A stretch of DNA of 64,000 nucleotides from Opisthocomus hoazin (Eukaryota > Chordata > Aves > Opisthocomiformes > Opisthocomidae): positions 3,348,001 through 3,412,000 of the forward strand of contig NC_134440.1 in NCBI RefSeq assembly GCF_030867145.1. Direction: 5' to 3'. The position numbers were made by a program, and so were the translations under genes. Shown piece after piece: positions 50,536 through 61,349 of this stretch. The notes below the pieces were generated by a model. That model was not told the DNA's origin. It saw nothing but the letters and a program-made list of their open reading frames with translations, and ran no database searches. Position 1 is the first letter of the stretch. Each line of letters opens with the position of its first letter.

Positions 50536-53500
50536 GCAAATTAGGCTGAGCAACAGCTTTCCAGGCTAGCTCTTTCTGGCTGCGAGCTATCTACAGACGT
50601 TCGCATTTTGGGAGCAGGGCTGCAGGAGGTTCCCGGCACGGACCCCCAGGGATACATTTGAAGTTTGAGGTGGCAAGACAAGCAAGCAGCCCCAGTCTCT
50701 GTGCCTCTGTGCGAGCAGTGCCATGGGCAGATGAGGCTGAGCAACAGCTTTCCAGGCTAGCTCTTTCTGGCTGCGAGCTATCTGCAGACGTTCGCATTTT
50801 GGGAGCAGGGCTGCCGGAGACGCCCGGCACGGACACCCAGAGATACATTTGAAGTTTGAGGTGGCAAGACAAGCAAGCAGCCCCAGTCTCTGTGCCTCTG
50901 TGCGAGCAGTGCCATGGGCAGATGAGGCTGAGCAACAGCTTTCCAGGCTAGCTCTTTCTGGCTGCGAGCTATCTGCAGATGTTCGCATTTTGGGAGCAGG
51001 GCTGCCGGACGCGCCCGGCACGGACCCCCAAAGCTACGTTTGACGTTTGAGGTGGCAAGACAAGCAAGCAGCCCTAGTCTCTGTGCCTCTGTGTGAGCAG
51101 TGCCATGGGCAGATGAGGCTGAGCAACAGCTTTCCAGGCTAGCTCTTTCTGGCTGCGAGCTATCTGCAGACGTTTGCAATTTAGGAGCAGGGCTGCCGGG
51201 GGCGCCCAGTACAAATCCCGAAAGCTACGTTTGAAGTTTGAGGTGGCAAGACAAGCAAGCAGTCCCAGTCTCTGTGCCTCTGTGCGAGCAGTGCCATGGG
51301 CAGATGAGGCTGAGCAACAGCTTTCCAGGCTAGCTCTTTCTGGCTGTGAGCTATCTGCAGACGTTCCCATTTTGGGAGCAGGGCTGCCGGAGGCGCCCGG
51401 CACGGACCCCCAGAGATACGTTTGAAGTGTGACGTGGCAAGACAAGCAACTAGCCCCAGTCTCTGTGCCTCTGTGCGAGCAGTGCCATGGGCAGATGAGG
51501 CTGAGCAACAGCTTTCCAGGCTAGCTCTTTCTGGCTGCGAGCTATCTGCAGACGTTCGCATTTTGGGAGCAGGGCTGCCGGAAACGTCCGGCACGGATCC
51601 CCAAATTTACATTTGAAGTTTGAGGTGGCAAGACAAGCAAGCAGCCCCAGTCTCTGTGCCTCTGTGCGAGCAGTGCCATGGGCAGATGAGGCTGAGCAAC
51701 AGCTTTCCAGGCTAGCTCTTTCTGGCTGCGAGCTATCTGCAGACGTTCACATTTTGGGAGCAGGGCTGTCGGAGGTTCCCGGCACGGACCCCCAGGGATA
51801 CATTTGAAGTTTGAGGTGGCAAGAGAAGCAACTAGCCCCAGTCTCTGTGCCTCTGTGCGAGCAGTGCCATGGGCAGATGAGGCTGAGCAACAGCTTTCCA
51901 GGCTAGCTCTTTCTGGCTGCGAGCTATCTGCAGACGTTCGCATTTTGGGAGCAGGGCTGCCGGAGGCGCCAGGCACGGACACCCAGAGATACATTTGAAG
52001 TTTGAGGTGGGAAAACAAGCAAGCAGCTCCAGTCTCTGTGCCTCTGTGCGAGCAGTGCCATGGGCAGATGAGGCTGAGCAACAGCTTTCCAGGCTAGCTC
52101 TTTCTGGCTGTGAGCTATGTGCAGACGTTCGCATTTTGGGAGAAGGGCTGCCGGAGACGCCCGGCACGGATCACCAAAGATACATTTGAAGTTTTAAGTG
52201 GCAAGAGAAGCAACCAGCCCCAGTCTCTGTGCCTCTGTGCGAGCAGTGCCATGGGCAGATGAGGCTGAGCAACAGCTTTCCAGGCTAGCTCTTTCTGGCT
52301 GCGAGCTATCTGCAGACGTTCGCATTTTGGGAGCAGGGCTGCCGGAGGCGCCTGGCACGGACCACCAGAGATACATTTGAAGTTTGAGGTGGCAAGACAA
52401 GACACTAGCCCCAGTCTCTGTGCCTCTGTGCGAGCAGTGCCATGGGCAGATGAGGCTGAGCAACAGCTTTCCAGGCTAGCTCTTTCTGGCTGCGAGCTAT
52501 CTGCAGATGTTCGCATTTTGGGAGCAGGGCTGCCGGATGCGCCCGGCACGGACCCCCAAAGCTACGTTTGAAGTTTGAGGTGGCAAGACAAGCAAGCAGC
52601 CCTAGTCTCTGTGCCTCTGTGCGAGCAGTGCCATGGGCAGATGAGGCTGAGCAACAGCTTTCCAGGCTAGCTCTTTCTGGCTGCGAGCTATCTGCAGACG
52701 TTTGCAATTTAGGAGCAGGGCTGCCAGGGGCGCCCAGTACAAATCCCGAAAGCTACGTTTGAAGTTTGAGGTGGCAAGACAAGCAAGCAGCCCCATCTCT
52801 GTGCCTCTGTGCGAGCAGTGCCATGGGCAGATGAGGCTGAGCAACAGCTTTCCAGGCTAGCTCTTTCTGGCTGCGAGCTATCTGCAGATGTTCGCATTTT
52901 GGGAGCAGGGCTGCCGGAGACGCCCGGCACGGACCCCCAGAGATACATTTGAAGTTTCAGGTGGCAAGACAAGCAAGCAGCCCCAGTCTCTGTGCCTCTG
53001 TGCGAGCAGTGCCATGGGCAGATGAGGCTGAGCAACAGCTTTCCAGGCTAGCTCTTTCTGGCTGCGAGCTATATGCAGACGGTCGCATTTTGGGAGCAGG
53101 GCTGCCGGAGGCGCCCGGCACGGACCCCCAAAAGTACGTTTGAAGTTTGAGGTGGCAAGACAAGCAAGCAGCCCCAGTCTCTGTGCCTCTGTGCGAGCAG
53201 TGCCATGGGCAGATGAGGCTGAGCAACAGCTTTCCAGGCTAGCTCTTTCTGGCTGCGAGCTATCTGCAGACGTTCGCATTTTGGGAGCAGGGCTGCCGGA
53301 GGCGCCCGACATGGACCCCCAAAAGTACGTTGGAAGTTTGAGGTGGCAAGACAAGCAAGCAGCCCCAGTCTCTGTGCCTCTGTGCGAGCAGTGCCATGGG
53401 CAGATGAGGCTGAGCAACAGCTTTCCAGGCTAGCTCTTTCTGGCTGCGAGCTATCTGCAGATGTTCGCATTTTGGGAGCAGGGCTGCCGGGGGCGCCCAG

Positions 53501-53850
53501 TACAAATCCCCAAAGCTACGTCTGAAGTTTGAGGTGGCAAGACAAGCAAGCAGCCACAGTCTCTGTGCCTCTGTGCGAGCAGTGCCATGGGCAGATGAGG
53601 CTGACCAACAGCTTTCCAGGCTAGCTCTTTCTGGCTGCGAGCTATCTGCAGACGTTCGCATTTTGGGAGCAGGGCTGCCGGATGCGCCCGGCACGGACCC
53701 CCAAAGCTACGTTTGAAGTTTGAGGTGGCAAGACAAGCAACCAGCCCCAGTCTCTGTGCCTCTGTGCGAGCAGTGCCATGGGCAGATGAGGCTGAGCAAC
53801 AGCTTTCCAGGCTAGCTCTTTCTGGCTGCGAGCTATCTGCAGACATTCGC
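50536..53850. repeat. HOR unit 8, last and incomplete
   Basis: This unit starts at landmark 50,536 and follows unit 7 at an offset of 3,437 bp, including the 1-bp-deleted monomer near 52,792, the GACACTAGCCCC variant near 52,398 and the GCTGACCAACAG variant near 53,602. The match is lost at about 53,845: where unit 7 continues with CATTCGCATTTTGGG, this copy reads CATTCGCAATTTAGG. No ninth landmark follows. Confidence 0.8.
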
Positions 53851-56380
53851 AATTTAGGAGCAGGGCTGCCGGGTGCGCCCAGTACAAATCCCGAAAGCTA
53901 AGTTTGAAGTTTGAGGTGCCAAGACAAGCAAGCAGCCCCAGTCTCTGTGCCTCTGTGCGAGCAGTGCCATGGGCAGATGAGGCTGAGCAACAGCTTTCCA
54001 GGCTAGCTCTTTCTGGCTGCGAGCTATCTGCAGACATTCTCATTTTGGGAGCAGGGCTGCCGGAGACGCCCGGCACGGATCCCCAAAGCTACGTTTGAAG
54101 TTTGAGGTGGCAAGACAAGCAAGCAGCCCCAGTCTCTGTGCCTCTGTGCGAGCAGTGCCATGGGCAGATGAGGCTGAGCAACAGCTTTCCAGGCTAGCTC
54201 TTTCTGGCTGCGAGCTATCTGCAGATGTTCGCATTTTGGGAGCAGGGCTGCCGGAGGCGCCCGGCATGGACCCCCAAAGGTACGTTTGACGTTTGAGGTG
54301 GCAAGACAAGCAAGCACCCCTAGTCTCTGTGCCTCTGTGCGAGCAGTGCCATGGGCAGATGAGGCTGAGCAACAGCTTTCCAGGCTAGCTCTTTCTGGCT
54401 GCGAGCTATCTGCAGACGTTTGCAATTTAGGAGCAGGGCTGCCGGGGGCGCCCAGTACAAATCCCCAAGGCTACGTCTGAAGTTTGAGGTGGCAAGACAA
54501 GCAAGCAGCCCCAGTCTCTGTGCCTCTGTGCGAGCAGTGCCATGGGCAGATGAGGCTGAGCAACAGCTTTCCTGGTTTGCTCTTTCTCTCTTTGAGCTAT
54601 CTGCAGACGTTCGCATTTTGGGAGCAGGGCTGCCGGAGGCGCCCGGCACGGACCCCAAAAAATACTTTTCATGTTTCAGGTGGCAAGACAAGCAAGCAGC
54701 CCCAGTCTCTGTGCCTCTGTGCGAGCAGTGCCATGGGCAGATGAGGCTGAGCAACAGCTTTCCAGGCTAGCTCTTTCTGGCTGCGAGCTATATGCAGACG
54801 GTCGCATTTTGGGAGCAGGGCTGCCGGAGGCACCCGGCATGGACCCCCAGAGCTACGTTGGAAGTTTGAGGTGGCAAGACAAGCAAGCAGCTCCAGTCTC
54901 TGTGCCTCTGTGCGAGCAGTGCCATGGGCAGATGAGGCTGAGCAACAGCTTTCCAGGCTAGCTCTTTCTGCCTGTGAGCTATCTGCAGACGTTCGCATTT
55001 TGGGAGCAGGGCTGCCGGAGGCGTCCGGCATGGACCCTCAAAGCTACGTTTGACGTTTGAGGTGGCAAGACAAGCAAGCAGCCCCAGTCTCTGTGCCTCT
55101 GTGCGAGCAGTGCCATGGGCAGATGAGGCTGAGCACCAGTTTTCCAGGCTAGCTCTTTCTGGCTGCGTGCTATCTGCAGACGTTCGCATTTTGGGAGCAG
55201 GGCTGCCGGAGACTCCCAGCACAGACCCCAAGAGATACGTTTGACTTTTAAGGTGGCAAGACAAGCAAGCAGCCCCAGTCTCTGTGCCTCTGTGCGAGCA
55301 GTGCCATGGGCAGATGAGGCTGAGCAACAGCTTTCCAGGCTAGCTCTTTCTGGCTGCGAGCTATCTGCAGACGTTCGCATTTTAGGAGCAGGGCTGCCGG
55401 AGACGCCCGGCACGGATCCCCAACGATACTTTTAAAGTTTTAAGTGGCAAGAGAAGCAACCAGCCCCAGTCTCTGTGCCTCTGTGCGAGCAGTGCCATGG
55501 GCAGATGAGGCTGAGCAACAGCTTTCCAGGCTAGCTCTTTCTGGCTGCGAGCTATCTGCAGACGTTCGCATTTTGGGAGCAGGGCTGCTGGAGACCCCCG
55601 GCACGGACCACAAATCTACGTTTGATATTTGAGGTGGCAAGACAAGCAAGCAGCCCCAGTCTCTGTGCCTCTGTGCGAGCAGTGCCATGGGCAGATGAGG
55701 CTGACCAACAGCTTTCCAGGCTAGCTCTTTCTGGCTGCGAGCTATCTGCAGACGTTCGCATTTTGGGAGCAGGGCTGCCGGATGCGCCCGGCACGGACCC
55801 CGAAAAATACTTTTCATGTTTCAGGTGGCAAGACAAGCAAGCAGCCCCAGTCTCTGTACCTCTGTGCGAGCAGTGCCATGGGCAGATGAGGCTGAGCAAC
55901 AGCTTTCCAGGCTAGCTCTTTCTGGCTGCGAGCTATCTGCAGACGTTCGCATTTTGGGAGCAGGGCTGTCGGAGGTGCCCGGCACGGACCCCCAGGGATA
56001 CATTTGAAGTTTGAGGTGGCAAGAGAAGCAACCAGCCCCAGTCTCTGTGCCTCTGTGCGAGCAGTGCCATGGGCAGATGAGGCTGAGCAACAGCTTTCCA
56101 GGCTAGCTCTTTCTGGCTGCGAGCTATCTGCAGACATTCGCATTTTGGGAGCAGGGCTGCCTAAGACGCCCGACACGGACCCCCAGATATACAGTTGACG
56201 TTTGAGGTGGCAAGACAAGCAAGCAGCCCCAGTCTCTGTGCCTCTGTGCGAGCAGTGCCATGGGCAGATGAGGCTGAGCAACAGCTTTCCAGGCTAGCTC
56301 TTTCTGGCTGCGAGCTATCTGCAGACGTTCGCATTTTGGGAGCAGGGCTGCAAAAGGAGCCTGGCAGGGACCCCCAAATT
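53851..56380. repeat. Diverged satellite monomers at the array edge (about 13 copies)
   Basis: These monomers keep the 191-bp register but carry many private changes, including in the core that is nearly invariant elsewhere. Around 54,570-54,600 the core reads CCTGGTTTGCTCTTTCTCTC. Around 55,204 the CCGG-rich segment is ACTCCCAGCACAGACCCC. An AATACTTTTCATGTTTCAGG variant occurs at about 54,660 and again at about 55,805, six monomers apart. No long exact duplicates are seen. The last recognisable satellite bases are the CAGGGACCCCCAAA near 56,366-56,379, after which the sequence is unrelated. Confidence 0.85.
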
Positions 56381-59300
56381 CCCCCACAATTTCCGTGTGC
56401 ACCAGAGAAGGTGATTAAATGTGTATTTTGGAAAATGTCCATGAGCACATAATAAAGCCCAAAAAATCCAGTGAGGTTCACAGTCCCCTTTCCCAGAGTA
56501 ACTTATAATTATTATCATCATTAGATTGTGGTATGTAAAAGCAGTTTCTGCTCCAAGGGAAAAGAACATGAGCTACAGCACGAATCATCTCTGCACAAGG
56601 TCCTACCTCCTCTGCCTGCTTCCCTCCGGCCTTCCAAAACAGCAGCAGCTGGAATAATGCTGGGCATGAGACACTTGTGCTGAGGGCAAGGAACACTCCA
56701 GGCACAAGGGACATGGCTGCTCCAGCAACAGGTAATCCAAAGGAGCAGCCCTTGGCCGCTCCGACGCACCGTTTGCACCCGCTCAGCTCCCCAGGCTCTG
56801 CCGAGCGCAACCCTGGGAATCAAAGGTCCCAAACCCCATTTCCTCGACTGCCGCTGTCAGCTGCAGCTGTAGGAAGCTGCCAGGTGGAAAGCGGCAGGAG
56901 GTTGGCATCACCTCTGTCCCCACAGCGTGCAGGGAAGGGCTCTGCAGCACCAGCTGTTCCAGGGCCTCTGTCCCCTCTGTAGTTCCCTGGGACGTGCATA
57001 GGCTGCCACAAACATGAGTTGTCACCCCGTCCTGCTGCCTGCACGCGTGTGACAGCGTGTGCTCCGGGGAGAGCAGGGCAACCGCTCTGCCTCAGCCCTA
57101 CCTCCTCACCCTGTTGCCACCTTATTTGTCCCAAGGGCTGGTAGAACAACAAGTGAGAGAGGATGCCGTATGTAGTCTCTGCCTTCTGTTTCCACCAATG
57201 CTGGGCTAACAGGGTTTCAAATCCCAGCGGGCAAGACAGAAAACATTTCACTCTAGCCGTACTGGCTGAGATACTAATGTCCAGAGCTTGTTATGGGCAG
57301 ATGAAAACAGTGTCTGAGCCTAGAGGCTGGTGGCAGGAGTGCCACCTCTGCTGTGGTCTCCCCGGGGGAGCAGCACAGCTTGTGGCGTTTGGGCTTGGGA
57401 ATTCAGGAATGATACTGGGGAGTAGTAAGCAGAGATGAAGGGATGAGGACGAGCCACCGCAACAGGCTAGTGCTGTGCTCACGGCTTCTATTTGCAAGGC
57501 TGGAGCAGAGTCTTCTGCTCCTTGACAACTGCTTTCCCTCCCTGACAGGAATCCAAAGCCAGTCATGCAGGGATGCGTTCCCAGGAGACCGAGCTGCTGC
57601 AGGGAGTGAGAGATGGGTATGAATTAAACAGAGCCAGCAAGGAGGTTTTCTGAGCATAGAAGAAAGAAAATTCCAGGTATTCCTTCCCTCTGTCCTGTTT
57701 CTGGAGTCCTGATGCTGGCAGAGAGGAACTGGGGGCGTTGCAGTGTGAAGCACGTCATACCCAGAGCACAGACACGTGTCCGGGCAGCTGCAGTCAGGCC
57801 CTGAATGAGGGCGTGCCACGGGCAGGGAGTTTAATCAGCAAAAACTGGCAGGGAAGAGCTTTAAGGTGCAGCGGGGAAGGTGCAGGTTCAACAAAGAAAC
57901 TGCAAGGAGCTGGGAGGAGAACCCTGGAATGGAGAAGGCAGCAAAGCTGCGATGGAGCATTGCAGCGATTCGGGATCAGTCCTGCCCTGCAAGTGAAGGG
58001 AAAATGCCGAGGCTTGAAACGCTGGCCCAGGAGGATCCTGCCAGGAGCAGCACCCAGCTGGGGCCTGACTGCTGCACGGGCAAGGCTCAGGGACAGGCAG
58101 CCCTGTGCCCCGCTGCCTCCCTGCTTTCTCAAGCCAAATTTTTAATACCCAGCTGCCCAGCCAGGAAGCCCTGTGCTGTATTTCCCTCTGGACAAGGACC
58201 AGAGCCAGCAGCGAGGGTGCCTGGAGCTCACCATCTCCCAGCTGACTGGGCGGCAGGGCCCCAGGGCTGCACGCACGCTGCCCCACCAGAAGGGTTTGGC
58301 GGGGAGAAGGCCATTCCTGGTAGAAAAGCTTGTTAAGCAGCTTTGTAAGGCTCTCAGAACAGCTGAGTTTGTGTTTGCAAAGAGCATCCAAAGGTAAAGC
58401 AGCAGCTGACACAGTGCAGGCTGGAGCAGGGAGATCTCGGACAGCGCGAGGAGCCCACAGGGAGGTAGAGCCGTGCACCACAGGCAGCCCCTGTGAGGGA
58501 GGGCTGGAAACGGCAGCAGAGCTCCAGTGCAGCACTGTCTCAGCAGAGAAATCAAAAGCCTGGCCCAAAGATTACCCCTTTCCTGCACTGTAGAGATCCA
58601 GAGCTTTCTTGCCCCGTACAGAGTCCCTTCATGAAGGGGGTGGCAGCTCCTGAAGGTGACAGCCATGTCACCAAACCTGTCCCCACTTCCACATTTCCTT
58701 GCTCAGCAGAAGTGCCCGTGTGGAGGATTTACCAAATCCTGTATATCTCACCCCGCCTTCCCCTTCTCCCTGCAAACTGGGAAGCACTCCGCAGAGATGT
58801 TTGTTCCCTCCATAAGAGGGGCAGAGATGGGGGGGAAATGCTCCAGAAGCAGACAAATATTTCCTTGAACACGCACAGAGCAGCCAGTCTTGACACGTGC
58901 CTACAGAGATGGCAGCGTAAAGGCCCCGCAAGGCGGGAGGCGGAGGAGCCTGTGCTTGCCGAGCCCCTCGGAGCAGTGAGCCTGGGGGGTGGTTTCACAC
59001 CCAGAGGAGCCAGGAGGATGAGGAGGGCTGGCACAGGTGCAGGACTGTCCCCTCACACACCCCGGCACAGCCCCAAGTGTTCAGCAGCCGCACACGGTCC
59101 GGGTGAGAGAAGAGGCAGCAATGCGAGATGCAGAATTGAGACGTTTCCATGGCAACCCAGCCAGGGAACGCCCCCCCCGAGCTGGGGAGCTTGGCCTGAA
59201 GGAAGGGGGAGCGCAGGGGGTGCGGAAGGCACACGGCAAGAGGCAACGGGCGTGCTGGGCACAGCGGGGCATGGAACGGCAGCCGTGCTCGGGCCAGGTC

Positions 59301-61349
59301 TTGCAGAGCCCGGACAGGGCAGCGTGCGAGCGCCTGCGTGGGGGACTGGCAGGCAGAGCCGCAGGCAGAGAGGGTGGGTTTACAGCCAAAACGCAATCCA
59401 GGCTGTGACAAGAAAGAAGTCCTCATGTCCCTAGGGGATCCCAAGGGTTTATGACAACGCTTAGAAAGCCCAGAAAGGAATATCCTCTGTGGGGGGCAGT
59501 ACTGACAGCACAGACAGAAACATCACCCAATGTCTTTTTGCCCTGGGCAAGATGTAAATTCCTAATGTGGGAATTTAAGGCATCTTTCTACATCCCAACT
59601 AGCACAGCAATCTCTTTTTCTACTCGGCCACTCTCAAGACATTATCTGAAGCAAGAACTGCTAGTCAGCACTACAGAGAGCTCTTATTTCCAGCACGTGT
59701 CCTACCCTCACAGAGAAGGCTGCTCAAGAAAGACAAGGGATGTATTAAAAGGAATTTTGAATAAAGCTTCAAGACAAAGAGCCTTGATCAAACGCCACAT
59801 CACATGTGGAAGGAGACGAGCAGAGAAACCCCCACCAGGCTGAAACAAAGAGACTTCAGACCGCAGGTTAAGAAGTGTCTGCGAGAGGGAGGGGATCAGC
59901 TGGCACTCAAAGGCAGTACCAGCATGCTCCCCGGGAAGGCACGAGCAGCCTGTCCCAGAGAGGGTGGCTTTTTAATCTACAGCTAACAGGCTCGCTCCAC
60001 AAATTAGCATGCACGTGGCTGTAAAAGCATTTGGTATTCAGAAAGCATCAGTCTGATACAAACCTATTTGCTGCCGCTGCAGCAGCTGCCACCGGTGACA
60101 GGGAGCTCTGCTACAAGGCAGGCTGTGGAGTGCTTTTCCCCTTCCTGGAGGGCACCCAAGAGGACAAAGCGAGGAGGAACGCGTGCAGGCATCTCCGAGA
60201 TGGTACCACACCCATCTCTCCACGGATGGACCTGCACCTCCTGCACGGTCTGAAGGCACCAGGAGGCCCTGCTGTGTGCGGCTGGAGGAGCTTCCCCCAG
60301 GGAAACACCAGCTTTCCTCCGCATGACCTCGCTGTGCACAGACCACACTCGAGTCAGGGAAAGGCACCGCAGGGACTGCACGCTCCCAGGAGAGGAGCTG
60401 GGCTCGGGCTGCACGAAGGGACTGACGGACAGAACACCCACAAGGAGCTCAATCCTTATCCAGCTCACCTCTTGAAATAAAACTGATTTTATCTCCAAGC
60501 TGTTTGCCCACACAAGTACTGCTCCCCGCCCGTAAGATCTCACAACTCCCCCATGTGTTGGAGAAGGTCAGAGATCCAGTCGCTTGTTGCAATAAATACT
60601 TATTTGGGCACTGGCCATAGAAACTATTTTGGTGAGCCAGAGGACAGAAATAACAGATCTTCAGTCTCCAGTCACAGAGAGCGCTGGCCGTTAGAGAAGG
60701 CACTGAGGATCAACCCTGACATCAGAACAGAGCTGGCCAAACTCTGGCCTGAGCTGCTCTGGGATTTTAAGCTCTGTAAGGAAACACAACTGTTTCTGAG
60801 GAGAGCTCAGCCCCCCCCAGCCTAACCAGCCTCCTGTGCCAAACATCCGTGATGCCAATCCACACAGGGCGGCCCAGAAACCTACAGAGCAGACCCCAGT
60901 ACAAACCACTCTGGTTAGACTTGGCTGGCAGAGGAAACAAGGCAATCCTGCCCCTGGGGTTCTTCTTCTGTGCCAGAAACGGTCTTTGAACCAACCCATC
61001 ATCTGGGACAACAGAGTCCCCAGCAGCCCTGGTCCCAGACCACGGCTCTGCTATCCCTGCAGACAGCAGCCCAGGGCTGGAGCCTGAGCCGAGGCAGACA
61101 ACCGCAGGCAAGAGCATCACTTCAATGGATAAAGCAGAATTACCCCAAGAAGACCCCAGGACCAGCCACACAATACCACCTCCCCACATTCCAGGAATTT
61201 TCCTCTCAGAGAACTCTGGGCTATGGCACAGATAAGGGCTGAGCTCATTTCGTCAACGGTATTTTTAGACTCTGGCTCAGGGGAGAATCTGTTGATATAA
61301 ACAAGTGTGAGTGGCAAGCACCAGCCCTTGAAAAAGAAAGAGCAATGAC
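56381..61349. other. Single-copy flank between satellite and DDX49, no supported gene
   Basis: The sequence is non-repetitive at the scale I can see. Open frames occur on both strands, the longest being 58,493-59,434 (+) and 57,888-58,568 (-). Their translations show no recognisable domain, biased composition rather than conserved blocks, and no supporting splice pattern, so I do not call them. AATAAA occurs on the plus strand at 56,451, 59,760, 60,476 and 60,591; any of these could serve a transcript entering from elsewhere, but no coding exon supports one. The stretch about 58,900-59,360 is GC-rich with many CpGs. In mammals HOMER3 lies tail to tail with DDX49, but no Homer coiled-coil coding sequence is visible here. 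Confidence 0.6.
58900..59360. other. GC- and CpG-rich segment, possible small CpG island
   Basis: The bases between about 58,900 and 59,360 are visibly richer in G+C and in CpG than the flanking AT-richer sequence (compare 59,560-59,800). No exon or start codon context is recognisable. It could be a regulatory CpG island or just GC-rich microchromosomal DNA. Confidence 0.3.

Larger units (their letters stand above)
1..56380. repeat. 191-bp satellite DNA array, about 295 tandem monomers, single orientation
   Basis: The same 191-bp unit repeats head to tail without interruption or inversion from the left end to about 56,380. Each monomer has a nearly invariant core, for example about 480-565, containing an NcoI-type CCATGG, an NheI-type GCTAGC and a PstI-type CTGCAG. 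The rest is a more variable segment running from GCATTTTGGGAGCAGGG through the CCGG-rich stretch to TTTGAAGTTTGAGGTGGCAAG. No transposon, gene or other insertion interrupts the array. Most monomers are exactly 191 bp, and a few carry 1-2 bp deletions. The length equals that published for the zebra finch centromeric satellite Tgut191A, so a centromeric or pericentromeric satellite is the leading interpretation. That identity is inferred from length and avian context, not from alignment. The array runs past the left edge of the window, so its full size is unknown. Confidence 0.97.

Noticed and set aside
1..56380. CRISPR-like array, since near-identical repeats alternate with variable segments
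   Set aside because: The repeat unit is 191 bp, the variable part is only diverged copies of the same sequence rather than unique spacers, and the genome is a vertebrate one.
1..56380. CENP-B box in the monomer
   Set aside because: I compared the TTCG-containing stretch GTTCGCATTTTGGGAG, and its complement, with the TTCGNNNNANNCGGG core. The A and CGGG positions do not fit.
6..56452. Hundreds of open frames of 60-240 codons on both strands of the satellite
   Set aside because: They repeat with the 191-bp period, overlap each other in several frames on both strands, and shift frame at each monomer because 191 is not divisible by 3. No start context, splice signal or domain is seen.
57888..58568. 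226-codon open frame on the minus strand
   Set aside because: It has no domain or family resemblance, overlaps other open frames on both strands, and no splice or poly(A) support was seen nearby.
58493..59434. 313-codon open frame on the plus strand
   Set aside because: It lies in GC-rich DNA where stops are rare, has a low-complexity composition with no recognisable domain, and overlaps similar frames on the other strand. A long chance frame is the simplest explanation.
56381..61349. Terminal exons of HOMER3, expected tail to tail with DDX49
   Set aside because: No Homer coiled-coil or EVH1 coding sequence was recognised in any frame. The gene may lie elsewhere, or the satellite may separate the two.
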